Assembly: GCF_002804005.1 (NCBI RefSeq)
Contig: NZ_CP024965.1
Coordinates: 496,001-560,000, forward strand
DNA length: 64,000 bases
Reading direction: 5' to 3'
Origin: Williamsoniiplasma somnilux
Lineage (GTDB): Bacteria > Bacillota_I > Bacilli_A > Mycoplasmatales > Mycoplasmataceae
Shown here: piece after piece, positions 36,110 to 45,102 of the stretch
How positions within the stretch are numbered: position 1 is the stretch's first letter
Layout of the letters: each line of letters begins with the position of its first letter
Notes under the pieces: generated by a model
Told to the model about the DNA's origin: nothing
Database searches by the model: none
The model's input: the letters and a program-made list of their open reading frames with translations, nothing else
Made by a program: the position numbers and the translations under genes

Positions 36110-36877
36110 CTATAATTCGTTTAAAATGTCTGATACATTTTCAACAAGTTTTGCACCTTGTTTAATTAAGTTATTACCTAATTTAAAACAAGAATCAATT
36201 CTTTCGGGAACGGCAAATATTTCCTTGCCATCGTTCAAAGCATAATTTATTATTTTTGAACAAGATGAATTTGATTTAGCTTGTGTAATAACAAAAGCTT
36301 TTCCAAGACCCGCAATTAAACGATAAAGAAAATTATCAGATTCTTCCGAATTTAAAGAATCATTTTCGTAAGATTCAGAAACTAATAAGTAATTTGTTGT
36401 TTTTAATAATTTTAAAAAATCTTTATTAATTTTTTTAAAATCTTGAATACCTTTTTTAGTAACAAAAATAATTTTATTTTTGTTACTAATTAGTTTTTCG
36501 GTAAGTTTGAAATCAATTTCTACGTTATCGCCAATTAACAAAGTTCTATTTTCTTTTGTTAAACCTTCGCACAAATCATTCACAACTTTTTTGCCATATT
36601 CATCATGTTGGTTTTCAAGGTTTAAAAAAATAATTTGATGGTAATTTGCTAATAAGTTTAAATCACCTTCTGTAAAAATAACAAACGGTGGTTTATGAGA
36701 ATTTTTTAAACTAATGGGGTATAGAGGGTTAATGATAGAAATGAATGTAGAATCTATTTTTTTTGTTTCTGCTAAGAATTGTTCATGATCAATTTTTTCT
36801 TTTTTATCCAAAGCTGTATATATTTTTTCTCAATTTCCTTGATACTTAAGCGAAAAATAAAGTAAGACATTGTCCAT
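36110..36877 (-). CDS. dprA: Divergent DprA/Smf family protein
   Basis: DprA binds incoming single-stranded DNA and loads RecA in transformation. The 255-aa frame keeps family landmarks: 'INPLYPISLKN' then 'PPFVIFTEGDLNLL', 'RLIAGLGKAFVITQA', and 'GKEIFAVPERIDS...GNNLIKQGAKLV'. The Rossmann-fold G-S/T-R region is degenerate (LNLENQHDEYGKK), and the protein is shorter than usual. It may therefore no longer bind DNA normally. It overlaps the ssb stop by one base (TAATG). Place in Bacillus order: rnhB...smf...gid. Confidence 0.82.
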
Positions 36878-37182
36878 TAATTTAAATACACAACTTTAGT
36901 AGCTAAAACTTCATTAGCATAATTACTATGTTCTGAATTCCCAAAAGATTGTATTCTTCCTTCAATTCCTATAAAAGCTTGGTCATGTAATGAAAATTCA
37001 TCATCAACACTATTCGATCAACACTTAATATTTATTAAATCCTCTGCTAATTCACCATTTTTTTTCTTATAAGTTCGTGGTACTCTTAATAAAAATTTAT
37101 AAAGTTTTTTAGCACCATCTTCTGATGCAAAAGCAACCGTTGCATCACCTTCAATTTGACCAATTATATTGACATTATTCAT
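36877..37182 (-). CDS. Small single-stranded-DNA-binding (OB-fold) protein
   Basis: A 101-aa protein beginning 'MNNVNIIGQIEGD' and containing 'YKFLLRVPRTYKKKNGE...DLINIKCW', which matches the OB-fold core of short SSB/PriB-like proteins. It lacks the long acidic C-terminal tail of canonical Ssb. One Trp is TGA (in 'IKCWSN'). Translation is coupled to dprA. It is most likely a second, recombination-linked SSB; the main replicative ssb should be elsewhere. Confidence 0.72.
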
Positions 37183-37240
37183 ATTTTTTCCTTTCTTTTG
37201 GGGTTACCCAATATAGATTAGAAAAAAATATTTATTTTAA

Positions 37241-37861
37241 TTATTTTTTAATTATTTTTTTGATTGGAGCATAGGTTAATCTATGAATTGGTAAAACACC
37301 GAATTGAATAACAAGACTTTGGTGTTCTAATGTGCAATAACCTTTGTGTTTTTCAAAGTTATAATGAGGAAATTTTTTTGCATAGTTAACCATTATTTGA
37401 TCTCTAGTGACTTTTGCTAAAATTGATGCAGCTGCAATATTTTGCGAAAGATCATCACCTTTAATTATTTTTATACATTCAAATCCATCTATTTCAATTT
37501 TTTCTCCATCGACCAAGCAAATTTCAGGAGTTATTTTAAGTGATTGAATTGATTCTTGCATACCTAAAATTGAAGTTGCTTTAGGATTTAATTTATCAAC
37601 AATTTCAGAATCATAAATTTTAATATCATAAGTTAAAGCGACTTCTATGATTTCGTTAAACAAACTTTCTCTTAATTTTTTAGGTAATTTTTTCGAATCT
37701 CTAATTAGAGAATTTTGGTAACTTTTAGGCAAAATAACAGAAGCGACAACAATTGGTCCAGCCATAGCTCCTCGCCCTGCTTCATCACTTCCTGAAATAT
37801 AAGTTATGTCTTTATTTGTACGAATTAAATTATCAAATTCAAAAAGATCACGTTTTATCAT
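37241..37861 (-). CDS. rnhB: Ribonuclease HII
   Basis: RNase HII removes RNA from RNA-DNA hybrids and misincorporated ribonucleotides. The 206-aa frame has the DEAGRG motif with Asp26 and Glu27, the second Asp in 'ICLVDG', and the fourth acidic residue in the 'AAASILAKVTRD' segment. Its start overlaps the rbgA stop. Full length, and rbgA-rnhB is the Bacillus order. Confidence 0.95.
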   Translation of the reverse strand: MIKRDLFEFDNLIRTNKDITYISGSDEAGRGAMAGPIVVASVILPKSYQNSLIRDSKKLPKKLRESLFNEIIEVALTYDIKIYDSEIVDKLNPKATSILGMQESIQSLKITPEICLVDGEKIEIDGFECIKIIKGDDLSQNIAAASILAKVTRDQIMVNYAKKFPHYNFEKHKGYCTLEHQSLVIQFGVLPIHRLTYAPIKKIIKK

Positions 37862-38793
37862 TGTGTTGTTATATCTTCAATTTTTTCGTTCATAATTGAA
37901 TCTTGTGGTTCTTCGATAATTATATCACTAGGTCTTTCGAAAGAAATCTTACCGATTTTTCCATTTGCTAAATCACGAATAAATGCTTGCATAACTCTTT
38001 CAATATCTGGTATTTCATTAGCGATAATTCATCCTAAAGAAGTTGCAATCATTTCAAAAAGATAATAAGAATCAATTGTTTCAATAGGTCTTTTCAAAGA
38101 TGAAACAAGATGGTATTTTTTTTCAATTAAATTATTATAGTTGTTGTAAACATATTTCATAAGTCTTGAAGCAACTCTTTCTCTTGGATATACATCTTCT
38201 TTTATAGAATAGATTCCACAAATATTTGTTGCTGTTAATTCGTTTTCTAATTTAGCTGGTAAAACTCCTGGAGTATCCATTAAAGTTATGCGTTTATTTA
38301 AAGATAATGTTTGAATACCTCTCGTAACACCAGGCTTATTACCAACTTTTACACTTTTATCTCTAATAATTTTGTTAATAAAAGTAGATTTACCAACATT
38401 GGGAATACCTATCACTAAAACATTGATTAAAGAATTTACAAATCCTTTTGCTCTATCTTTGTCTTGTTTTTCTTTGGTCGCATGATCAATTGCATTAATT
38501 AAATCTTTAACGATGTTTTTATTATTTGGATCAATAACAAAAACATGTTTATTATTTGATTCAAAAAAGTTAATTCATTGTTTGGTGATGTTTGGGTCTG
38601 CTAAATCAGCTTTGGAAATAACACACAAAACAGGTTTACTATCAAGAATTTTTTTAAAAGTTTGGTTTTGTGAAGAATAAGGGGCACGAGCATCAACAAT
38701 TTCAATTACCAAATCAACAATTGGGATTCGTTTTTCAATCTCCTTTAAAGTTTTATTCATATGCCCCGGGAATCAATTAAAATCAACACTCAT
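37855..38793 (-). CDS. rbgA: Ribosome biogenesis GTPase RbgA (YlqF)
   Basis: RbgA promotes late assembly of the 50S subunit. The 312-aa frame is a circularly permuted GTPase: 'WFPGHMNK' N-terminus, G4 'SKAD', G5, then G1 GIPNVGKST and G3 DTPGVL. The C-terminal ANTAR-like domain is present. Trp-TGA codons split it under the standard code. Start ATG behind AGGAGA. It sits between the rplS terminator and rnhB. Confidence 0.95.
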
Positions 38794-38853
38794 ATTATTT
38801 GTTCTCCTCTTCAATACTATTAAATTATATCTTGTAATGAAAAGTAATGGAAA

Positions 38854-38877
38854 TAAAAAAACGAACATTAAGTTCGT
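38854..38877 (-). terminator. Rho-independent terminator of rplS
   Basis: Stem ACGAAC / GTTCGT with a 5-base loop (38861-38877), followed on the minus strand by T7. It lies six bases past the L19 stop. Confidence 0.85.
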
Positions 38878-38882
38878 CATTT

Positions 38883-39308
38883 TTATTTTGCTTTTTTAGT
38901 GGCTTTTTTAGCAGCTGCTGCTGCTTCTTTAGCTTCTTTTGAAGGCAATACTTCTTTAATACGTGCAGCTTTACCAGTTAATTTTCTAATGTAGTAAATT
39001 CTTGCACGACGCACACGTCCACGTTTTACCAGCTCAACTTTATCGATGATTGGTGAGTGTAATGGGAAAGTTCTTTCCACAAAAACACCATTAGACATTT
39101 TTCTAACAACAACAGAATAAGAAATTCCTGATCCTTGAGTTTTAATTACAAGTCCTTCAAATGATTGAATACGAAATTTTTCCCCTTCTTTAATTTTTAC
39201 ATCAACTCTAATAGTATCCCCTGAAGTAAAATCAGGCAAATCACTACGTAATTGATTATTAATTACATCATATTTAGATGTAGTTACTTTAGTTGTTTTT
39301 GTACTCAT
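38883..39308 (-). CDS. rplS: 50S ribosomal protein L19
   Basis: L19 lies at the 30S-50S interface. The 141-aa product has '[24 protein letters not shown]' and '[20 protein letters not shown]', characteristic of L19. A lysine/alanine-rich C-terminal tail and an extended N-terminus make it longer than the Bacillus protein (about 115 aa). It follows trmD by one base, in the operon rpsP-rimM-trmD-rplS. Confidence 0.97.
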   Translation of the reverse strand: MSTKTTKVTTSKYDVINNQLRSDLPDFTSGDTIRVDVKIKEGEKFRIQSFEGLVIKTQGSGISYSVVVRKMSNGVFVERTFPLHSPIIDKVELVKRGRVRRARIYYIRKLTGKAARIKEVLPSKEAKEAAAAAKKATKKAK

Positions 39309-39309
39309 G

Positions 39310-40038
39310 TTATTTTTCTCCTTTCGAAATATATTCTTTATAAATTTTTAATTGATGATCATTTAATTTGCTTTCATCAATTAAATCAGGTCGCTTTTTA
39401 ATAGTTGCAATAATTTGTTGTTCTTCCCTAAACTTTTGAATATTAGCATGGTGCCCACTTAATAAAACTTCTGGTACTAATTCACCACGAAAATCGATTG
39501 GTTTAGTATAAACTGGATAATCCAATAATTGATTTTCAAAACTTTCTTTTTCATGTGATTCTTGATTGATAACTCCAGATACTAATCTTGTTATTGAATC
39601 TAACAAAACTAATGCCGGTAGTTCTCCACCCGTTAAAACATAATCACCAATAGAAATTTCTTGATCAACATATTTTAAAACTCTTTCATCAAAACCTTCA
39701 TAATGACCACAAACAATAATTATATGCTTATGATTGTTAACAAATTCTTTTGCATGATTTTGTTTTCAAGTTTTTCCTTGTGGTGAGGTTAGAATTACAA
39801 ACGAATCTTCACTTTTAATTGACTCAATAGCTTCAACAACTGGTTCAGGCATTAAAACCATACCTTTACCCCCACCAAATTGATATTCATCAATTTGGTT
39901 ATGGCGTAATTTAGAAAAAGTTCTTAAATCAATGATTTCAACTTTAATTAAATTCTTATCTAAAGCTTTTTTGATAATTGATTGGCTAACATAATTGTTT
40001 ATAACATTAGGAAACAAAGTAATGATTGAAAATTTCAT
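39310..40038 (-). CDS. trmD: tRNA (guanine-37-N1) methyltransferase
   Basis: TrmD makes m1G37, which prevents frameshifting. The 242-aa frame has 'SIITLFPN', '[10 protein letters not shown]', the trefoil-knot SAM site with '[15 protein letters not shown]', and '[15 protein letters not shown]'. A Trp-TGA lies just after 'SPQGKT'. The start overlaps the rimM stop by one base (TAATG). Confidence 0.97.
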
Positions 40039-40544
40039 TATTTTAAACCCTCCACATTTTGTAACACTATTGTTTTATTTTCAAGAATTAATTCTTTAAC
40101 ATAAACATCAACCATTGGTACTCAAAAAGCTTTTTGTTCACTTACTAATTTAATTTTAATTAAGTTTTGAGCACCATTATTCATAAAATCAGTAATTTCA
40201 CCCTTTTGATTATTAAATGTAACTTCAAATTGCAATCAATCAATTTCTTTTTCTAAAATTTTAAATTCGTCATTAATGTAAAGTTCTAAGTTTTTAAACT
40301 TGACGACATCATTTATACTATTTAAATCCAAAAATTTGATTAATAAAGTTAAACCTTTAAATTCGATTTTTTCAACTCTTAAAGGTATCAATGAACTATT
40401 ATGATTTTTGTAAAAAATTACCTTAATCAAATTAATGTCACCAACAAGCTTAATATCCTTAGCAAAAACCAATTTTATAAAACCTTTGGTTCCAAAAGTA
40501 TTTACAACAGTTCCTATATGAATCATTTTATTTTCTAAATTCAT
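40038..40544 (-). CDS. rimM: 16S rRNA processing protein RimM
   Basis: RimM binds S19 and helps assembly of the 30S head. The 168-aa frame has the N-terminal '[17 protein letters not shown]' beta-barrel and a PRC-barrel domain, with a Trp-TGA after 'KILEKEID'. The start may be either 40544 or the Met six codons on; no strong ribosome binding site decides. It lies between rpsP and trmD in the conserved ribosomal operon. Confidence 0.92.
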
Positions 40545-40615
40545 GGCATACTCACTATTCTAAATTGATCTTTGGGTTTAAAACAAAGCCAATTATTGTT
40601 AGTAATATTTTAAAG

Positions 40616-40900
40616 CTATTTTTTAGCGTCTGATTTTTTTGTAGCTAATTTAGCATTGTGATAAGTAGTCATAATACCTTCTTTAGAAAAAATATCTTTA
40701 ACAGTATCTGTTGGTTGTGCTCCATTATTTAATCATTTTAATGCTAATTCTTTATCCAATTTAATTTCATCTTTTAATGGATCGAATGTACCTACTAATT
40801 CAATGTATTGACCATTACGGTTAACACGTGAGTCAGCTGCAACGATTCTATAGAATGGATTTTGTTTTTTACCAATTCTTTTTAATCTTAATTTAACCAT
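40616..40900 (-). CDS. rpsP: 30S ribosomal protein S16
   Basis: S16 is a small assembly protein of the 30S body. The 94-aa product starts '[25 protein letters not shown]', a family hallmark, and contains 'GTFDPL' and '[16 protein letters not shown]', whose Trp is TGA. The start has a GGAGGT ribosome binding site. First gene of rpsP-rimM-trmD-rplS. It is easily missed because the TGA shortens the standard-code frame. Confidence 0.96.
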
Positions 40901-40943
40901 TTTTTACCTCCGTATTTCTTTTTAAACCTTGTTAATAATATAA

Positions 40944-40987
40944 CAAAAAAATAACAGTGTCAAGTAATTTAACTTAACACTGTTATT
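40944..40987 (-). terminator. Rho-independent terminator of rlmH
   Basis: A perfect 11-bp stem AATAACAGTGT / ACACTGTTATT (40950-40987), extended by CAAG/CTT pairs in the loop and followed on the minus strand by T7. It overlaps the rlmH stop codon and separates it from rpsP. Confidence 0.88.
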
Positions 40988-41447
40988 TGTGATATTTTTC
41001 ATTGTTATTTATTTTAAAAGCGCGGTAAATTTGCTCTAAAAGTACAACTCTAAACAATTGATGTGGCAATGTAATAGGACCAAAAGATATTCCTTGATAT
41101 TTATTTTTAAACTCATTAGTAAAACCATCACTTGGTCCAATCACAAACTGGAGTTTTCCTGATTTAAAATTTTTATTTTTACTAATTATTTCAGAAAATT
41201 CTTCACTAGATTTATATGTAGAAGATACATTTAAAATAACTGTTTCAAATTCTTTATTTGCTAAAATTTTTTTTTCTAAAATTTCGCAATTAATACTTTT
41301 GTTTTTTTCAAAATCGGCATGAAATTCTTCTTTTAATTGAATAATTTCTAAATCACAGAATTTTGAGAGTCATTTTAAATAATTTTCAGAGGCTTCCTCA
41401 AAATATTTTGCATCCATTTTTCCAAAACAAATAATTTTTATCTTCAT
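40983..41447 (-). CDS. rlmH: 23S rRNA pseudouridine-1915 N3-methyltransferase RlmH
   Basis: RlmH is a SPOUT methyltransferase acting on 23S rRNA helix 69. The 154-aa frame has 'FVIGPSDGF' (glycine-rich SAM loop), 'ISFGPITLPHQLFRVVLLEQIYRAF' and a C-terminus ending NNEKYHK, all family hallmarks. The frame contains one TGA (Trp) in the N-terminal third. It lies 26 bases after ffh and ends in a strong terminator. Confidence 0.93.
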
Positions 41448-41473
41448 ATTTAAATAAAACAGTCTAACGACTT

Positions 41474-42823
41474 TTACATCCCTCCAAAACCACGACCACC
41501 GAATTGAGGCATACGTCCTGATTTCATCATTTTAGTCATTTCCATAACTTGTTTTTTTCCTTTATCAAAATTATTAATTAATTCATTAAATTCTTTTTCG
41601 CTTCTTCCAGAACCTCTAATAATTCTATTTTTGCGAGTAATTGCTTTAAGAAGCCTTGGATCACGTCTTTCCTTCAAAGTCATAGAATCCATAATTATTG
41701 AAAAAATTACTAATTTTCTTTGAGCATCATTAACTTGGTCTTCACTAATTTTACCAGCTCCTGGCATCATTTTTAAAAGTCCACCAATGTTACCCATTTT
41801 GGCTACTTGGGCTAATTGATTTCTAAGGTCTTCCATATCATATTGACCCATAAACATTCTTTTCATAGTTTTTTGCATTGAACGTTCATCAATATTTTCA
41901 ACTGCTTTTTCATAAAGAGTTTCAATATCTCCCATTCCCAAAATACGATCAGACATACGTTTTGGATAAAATGGCGATAATGAAGAAACTCCTTCACCTT
42001 CACCAATAAATTTAATTGGTAATTTAGTCATGTAAGTAATCGATAAAGTTGCTCCACCACGAGCATCACCGTCTAATTTAGTTACAATAACACCAGTTAA
42101 TTTTAATAATCTATTAAATTCATTTGTAACATTAATTATTTCTTGACCAATCATTCCATCAACAACTAAAAGAGTTTCACTTGGAGATGTGTTTTTACGT
42201 AATTCATTTAATTCGTTCATTAATTTTTCATCAATTTGTAAACGTCCTGCAGTATCTAGAATAATTACATCATGTCCATTTTGTTCAGCAAATTCTAAAG
42301 CTTGTTTAGCAGTAATTATTGGATCTTGTTTACCTTTTTCAAACACTGAAATATTGTTTTTTTGCCCCAATTCCACTAATTGTTCAATTGCACCAGGTCT
42401 ATAGATGTCTAGTCCTACCAATAAAGGGTTTTTAGAATTTTTTTTACGAACTAAATGCGCTAATTTATTTGCGGTTGTAGTTTTTCCAGAACCTTGTAAA
42501 CCGACCATCATAATTACACTTGGTTTTTTAGATAATTCTAATGGTGAATTCTCTTTTCCTAAAATTTCAATAAGTTCATCATGAACTATTTTAACCATTT
42601 GTTGATTAGCTTTAACACCTTCTTGGATATATCCGCCTTCAGCTTTTTCTTTGATTTTTGCAATAAGTTCTTTAACAACATCAACATTAACATCGGATTC
42701 TAATAATGCTAATCTTATTTCTTTAAGGGTATCCTGAATATTTTCTGCAGTTAAGGTTGATTTTTGCATGTTTTTTTCAATTGATTTTTTCATTTTTTTA
42801 GATAAAAAATCACCAAACGCCAT
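41474..42823 (-). CDS. ffh: Signal recognition particle protein Ffh (SRP54)
   Basis: Ffh binds signal sequences and 4.5S RNA and delivers ribosomes to FtsY. The 449-aa frame has the NG domain (G1 GLQGSGKTTT, 'DTAGRLQID', 'TKLDGDARGG') and the Met-rich M domain ('MKRMFMGQYDMEDLRNQL') with the RNA-binding 'SIIMDSMTLKERRDP'. It ends in a Gly-rich 'GGRGFGGM' tail. Full length. ffh-(rlmH)-rpsP keeps the Bacillus neighbourhood. Confidence 0.97.
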   Translation of the reverse strand: MAFGDFLSKKMKKSIEKNMQKSTLTAENIQDTLKEIRLALLESDVNVDVVKELIAKIKEKAEGGYIQEGVKANQQMVKIVHDELIEILGKENSPLELSKKPSVIMMVGLQGSGKTTTANKLAHLVRKKNSKNPLLVGLDIYRPGAIEQLVELGQKNNISVFEKGKQDPIITAKQALEFAEQNGHDVIILDTAGRLQIDEKLMNELNELRKNTSPSETLLVVDGMIGQEIINVTNEFNRLLKLTGVIVTKLDGDARGGATLSITYMTKLPIKFIGEGEGVSSLSPFYPKRMSDRILGMGDIETLYEKAVENIDERSMQKTMKRMFMGQYDMEDLRNQLAQVAKMGNIGGLLKMMPGAGKISEDQVNDAQRKLVIFSIIMDSMTLKERRDPRLLKAITRKNRIIRGSGRSEKEFNELINNFDKGKKQVMEMTKMMKSGRMPQFGGRGFGGM

Positions 42824-42854
42824 AAATTTCTCCTCTTTTCTTAATTAACAATTA

Positions 42855-43280
42855 TTATATCAAATAACCAACAAAATTAGAATTTCATAATTCCATGTTA
42901 TTCACTAATTTTCTACCAAAAATTCTAGAGTTATCTATGTTAATTTCTGTAATCTTAAATCCTAAATCTTTTGCTAAATCAAAAATTAAATTAGCTTTAT
43001 AGCCTTGTGTTTCCAATTTGATATTCAAAATTTCTTCAAGACCAAACTGACGAATTTCACTCCCGTATAATTCAGCTTTTTTAATTAAAATTAAACGACG
43101 ATCAGTTAAACCTATCATTCAAGTACTATACTCGATTATGCCAACAATTACCCCGTGAAGAATTTCGTTTGCAAAAAGTTCTTTTGCTAAAGTTTGGAAT
43201 TCTATTGTATCAATTAAATCTATACCTAATTGTGTACTAGTTTTTATTTGCTCAATCAATTTTTTCGAAAGTTCCTTCAT
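42855..43280 (-). CDS. PH-like domain protein, unknown
   Basis: A 141-aa soluble protein. The strand pattern 'GVIVGIIEYSTWMIGLTDRRLILIKKAELYGSEIRQFGLEEI' looks like a bacterial PH (bPH/YokE-like) domain with the typical 'TDRRLI' turn. An N-terminal helix of about 35 residues precedes it. Three Trp are TGA, one just before the C-terminal 'NSNFVGYLI'. It is placed 31 bases upstream of ffh. The role is unknown. Confidence 0.68.
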
Positions 43281-43349
43281 AATCTTTTTTATACCTCTTG
43301 TTCTTATTTTAAATTTTATTCCGAAAATTAAAAATAAGGGAATAAACCC

Positions 43350-44861
43350 TTATCTAATTATTCTTACTTCTCTTTTTTCTCTAATTAATGTTATTGTTGT
43401 GTCACCAGGGATTTTAGCGCTATTTTCGATAGCTTCTTTAACTCTTTCAATAGTTTCTGACATTTGTTCGTCATTAACAGTTGTCGGATCAACGATAACT
43501 CTTATTTGTCTTCCTGATTGTAAAGCATAGGCTTTATCAACTCCAGGAATAGCATTGCATGCTTTTTCAATTTCTTTCATTCTAGTAAAAAATTCACTAA
43601 CAGTGTTATTTCTTGCTCCAGGTCTTGAAGCACTGATAGAGTCTGCAATTGAAACAATTGCTGCAATTGGTGTTTCTTTTGCAACGTCTTCATGATGAGA
43701 TTCAATTGCATTAATAACAACATCGTTTTCACCATATTTTCTAGCAACATCAACTCCTAAGATAACGTGGTTTCCTTCTTGTTCAAAGTCCACAGCTTTT
43801 CCAATATCGTGTAATAGTCCGGCGCGAATAGCATCTTTTACATTTAGATTTAGTTCTGCTGCAATTGAACCTGCAATTTTTGCAACTTCAACTGAGTGTA
43901 ATAAAACACTTTGACCATAACTTGTACGATATTTTAATTTACCAACTAATTTAACCAATTCGATATCCATGTTTGATATTTCTAATTCTTTAACAACATT
44001 AGTACCTTCTTCTAAAATAATTTCGTTAATATTCTCTTCTTGCTTTTTTAATTCTGATTCTATTTTCGAAGGTTGAATACGCCCATCAATTAACAATTTT
44101 TCAAGGGTTCTTTTAGCGATTTCTCTTCGGATTGGATTAAATGAAGAAATAACAACCACTCCAGGGGTATCATCAATTACAACATCAACTCCTCCTGATT
44201 GCTCGAAAACTTTAATATTTCTTCCATCTTTACCAATAATACGTCCTTTTAGATCATCATTTTCTAACTTAATAACATTGGTTGTTTTATCATTAGCGAT
44301 TTCTGTTGCATATTTTTCCATTGAAGAAATAATAATACCATTACTCAATTCTTTCGCTTTGTTGTGAGCTTCTAATTCTGCATTTTTGATATAGGAATTA
44401 GTTTCTTTTCGAATTTTGAATTTTACTGTTTCAAGTAACAATTCACGAGCAGTTTCACTACTAATTCCTGATATTTCTTCTAAGGCAATAATAATATTGT
44501 TTATTTTAATGTCATATTCTTGCCCGCGTTTTTCTAGGGATACTTCCAATGCGTTCAAACGTTGTTGTTTAATTTTGTTTAGGGCTTGTTCTTTCTCTAA
44601 TAGAGACAAATCGCCCTTAATTCTGATAGCCTCTAAATCAAGCTCATGAATTCTTTTGTCTCTTTCTCTTTGAAATTCTAATTTAAGTTCGTTTATTTCT
44701 CTATAACCATTTGCAAGGATAGATTTTCTAGCTATTTTTGCTTCTTTTTGAGCCTTATTGACTAAATTTTTTTGACTTTTAGAAAATTTAAGCCAGACTA
44801 TCACCAAGATGGCAAGTACTAGAGCTACAGCTAGTAGCACAATAACGATAATTTGTGTCAT
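43350..44861 (-). CDS. rny: Ribonuclease Y
   Basis: RNase Y is the membrane-bound endonuclease that starts mRNA decay in Firmicutes. The 503-aa frame has one N-terminal transmembrane helix (about residues 3-27), a long coiled coil (about 30-200), a KH domain ('GRIIGKDGRNIKVFEQSGGVDVVID') and an HD domain ('LLHSVEVAKIAGSIAAE...GLLHDIGKAVD'). The start ATG has a GAAGATATT site. It has its own promoter (about 44901-44940), while recA lies upstream behind two hairpins. Confidence 0.96.
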   Translation of the reverse strand: MTQIIVIVLLAVALVLAILVIVWLKFSKSQKNLVNKAQKEAKIARKSILANGYREINELKLEFQRERDKRIHELDLEAIRIKGDLSLLEKEQALNKIKQQRLNALEVSLEKRGQEYDIKINNIIIALEEISGISSETARELLLETVKFKIRKETNSYIKNAELEAHNKAKELSNGIIISSMEKYATEIANDKTTNVIKLENDDLKGRIIGKDGRNIKVFEQSGGVDVVIDDTPGVVVISSFNPIRREIAKRTLEKLLIDGRIQPSKIESELKKQEENINEIILEEGTNVVKELEISNMDIELVKLVGKLKYRTSYGQSVLLHSVEVAKIAGSIAAELNLNVKDAIRAGLLHDIGKAVDFEQEGNHVILGVDVARKYGENDVVINAIESHHEDVAKETPIAAIVSIADSISASRPGARNNTVSEFFTRMKEIEKACNAIPGVDKAYALQSGRQIRVIVDPTTVNDEQMSETIERVKEAIENSAKIPGDTTITLIREKREVRIIR

Positions 44862-44900
44862 TTCTAATATCTTCTTTCTATCAGAAAAGCGTGGTGTGCG

Positions 44901-44940
44901 TTAGCACTCTTTGATTATAGCAAAAACAAGATAACAACTA
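44901..44940 (-). promoter_or_regulatory. rny promoter with CIRCE half-site
   Basis: On the minus strand a TATAAT -10 box (44914-44919) lies with a TTGTAG-like -35 about 18 bases upstream. Just after it comes GAGTGCTAA (44901-44909), a perfect half of a CIRCE operator. The matching other half is missing, so HrcA control is uncertain. Confidence 0.45.
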
Positions 44941-44955
44941 CAATTGAGGCTTGTA

Positions 44956-44990
44956 AATAAAAACTCACTTTATAGAAGTAAGTTTTTATT
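44956..44990 (-). terminator. Second hairpin between recA and rny
   Basis: A 13-base arm pair AATAAAAACTCAC / GTAAGTTTTTATT with one mismatch (44956-44990) that extends further inward. On the minus strand it ends in TTTTTATT. It lies 40 bases beyond the recA terminator and before the rny promoter, so the recA transcript is apparently stopped twice. Confidence 0.65.
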
Positions 44991-45030
44991 TGTTTTAATT
45001 TTCTATATTTTTAACTTTTTTATTGAACAA

Positions 45031-45056
45031 CAAAAAAAGCAGTTTTCACTGCTTTT
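45031..45056 (-). terminator. Rho-independent terminator of recA
   Basis: A perfect stem AAAAGCAG / CTGCTTTT with a 6-base loop (45035-45056), followed on the minus strand by T-rich sequence. It lies 46 bases past the recA stop. Confidence 0.82.
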
Positions 45057-45102
45057 CTACTTATTTACTAAATTACATTATTCTTTTACTCGCCCAAAAA
45101 AT

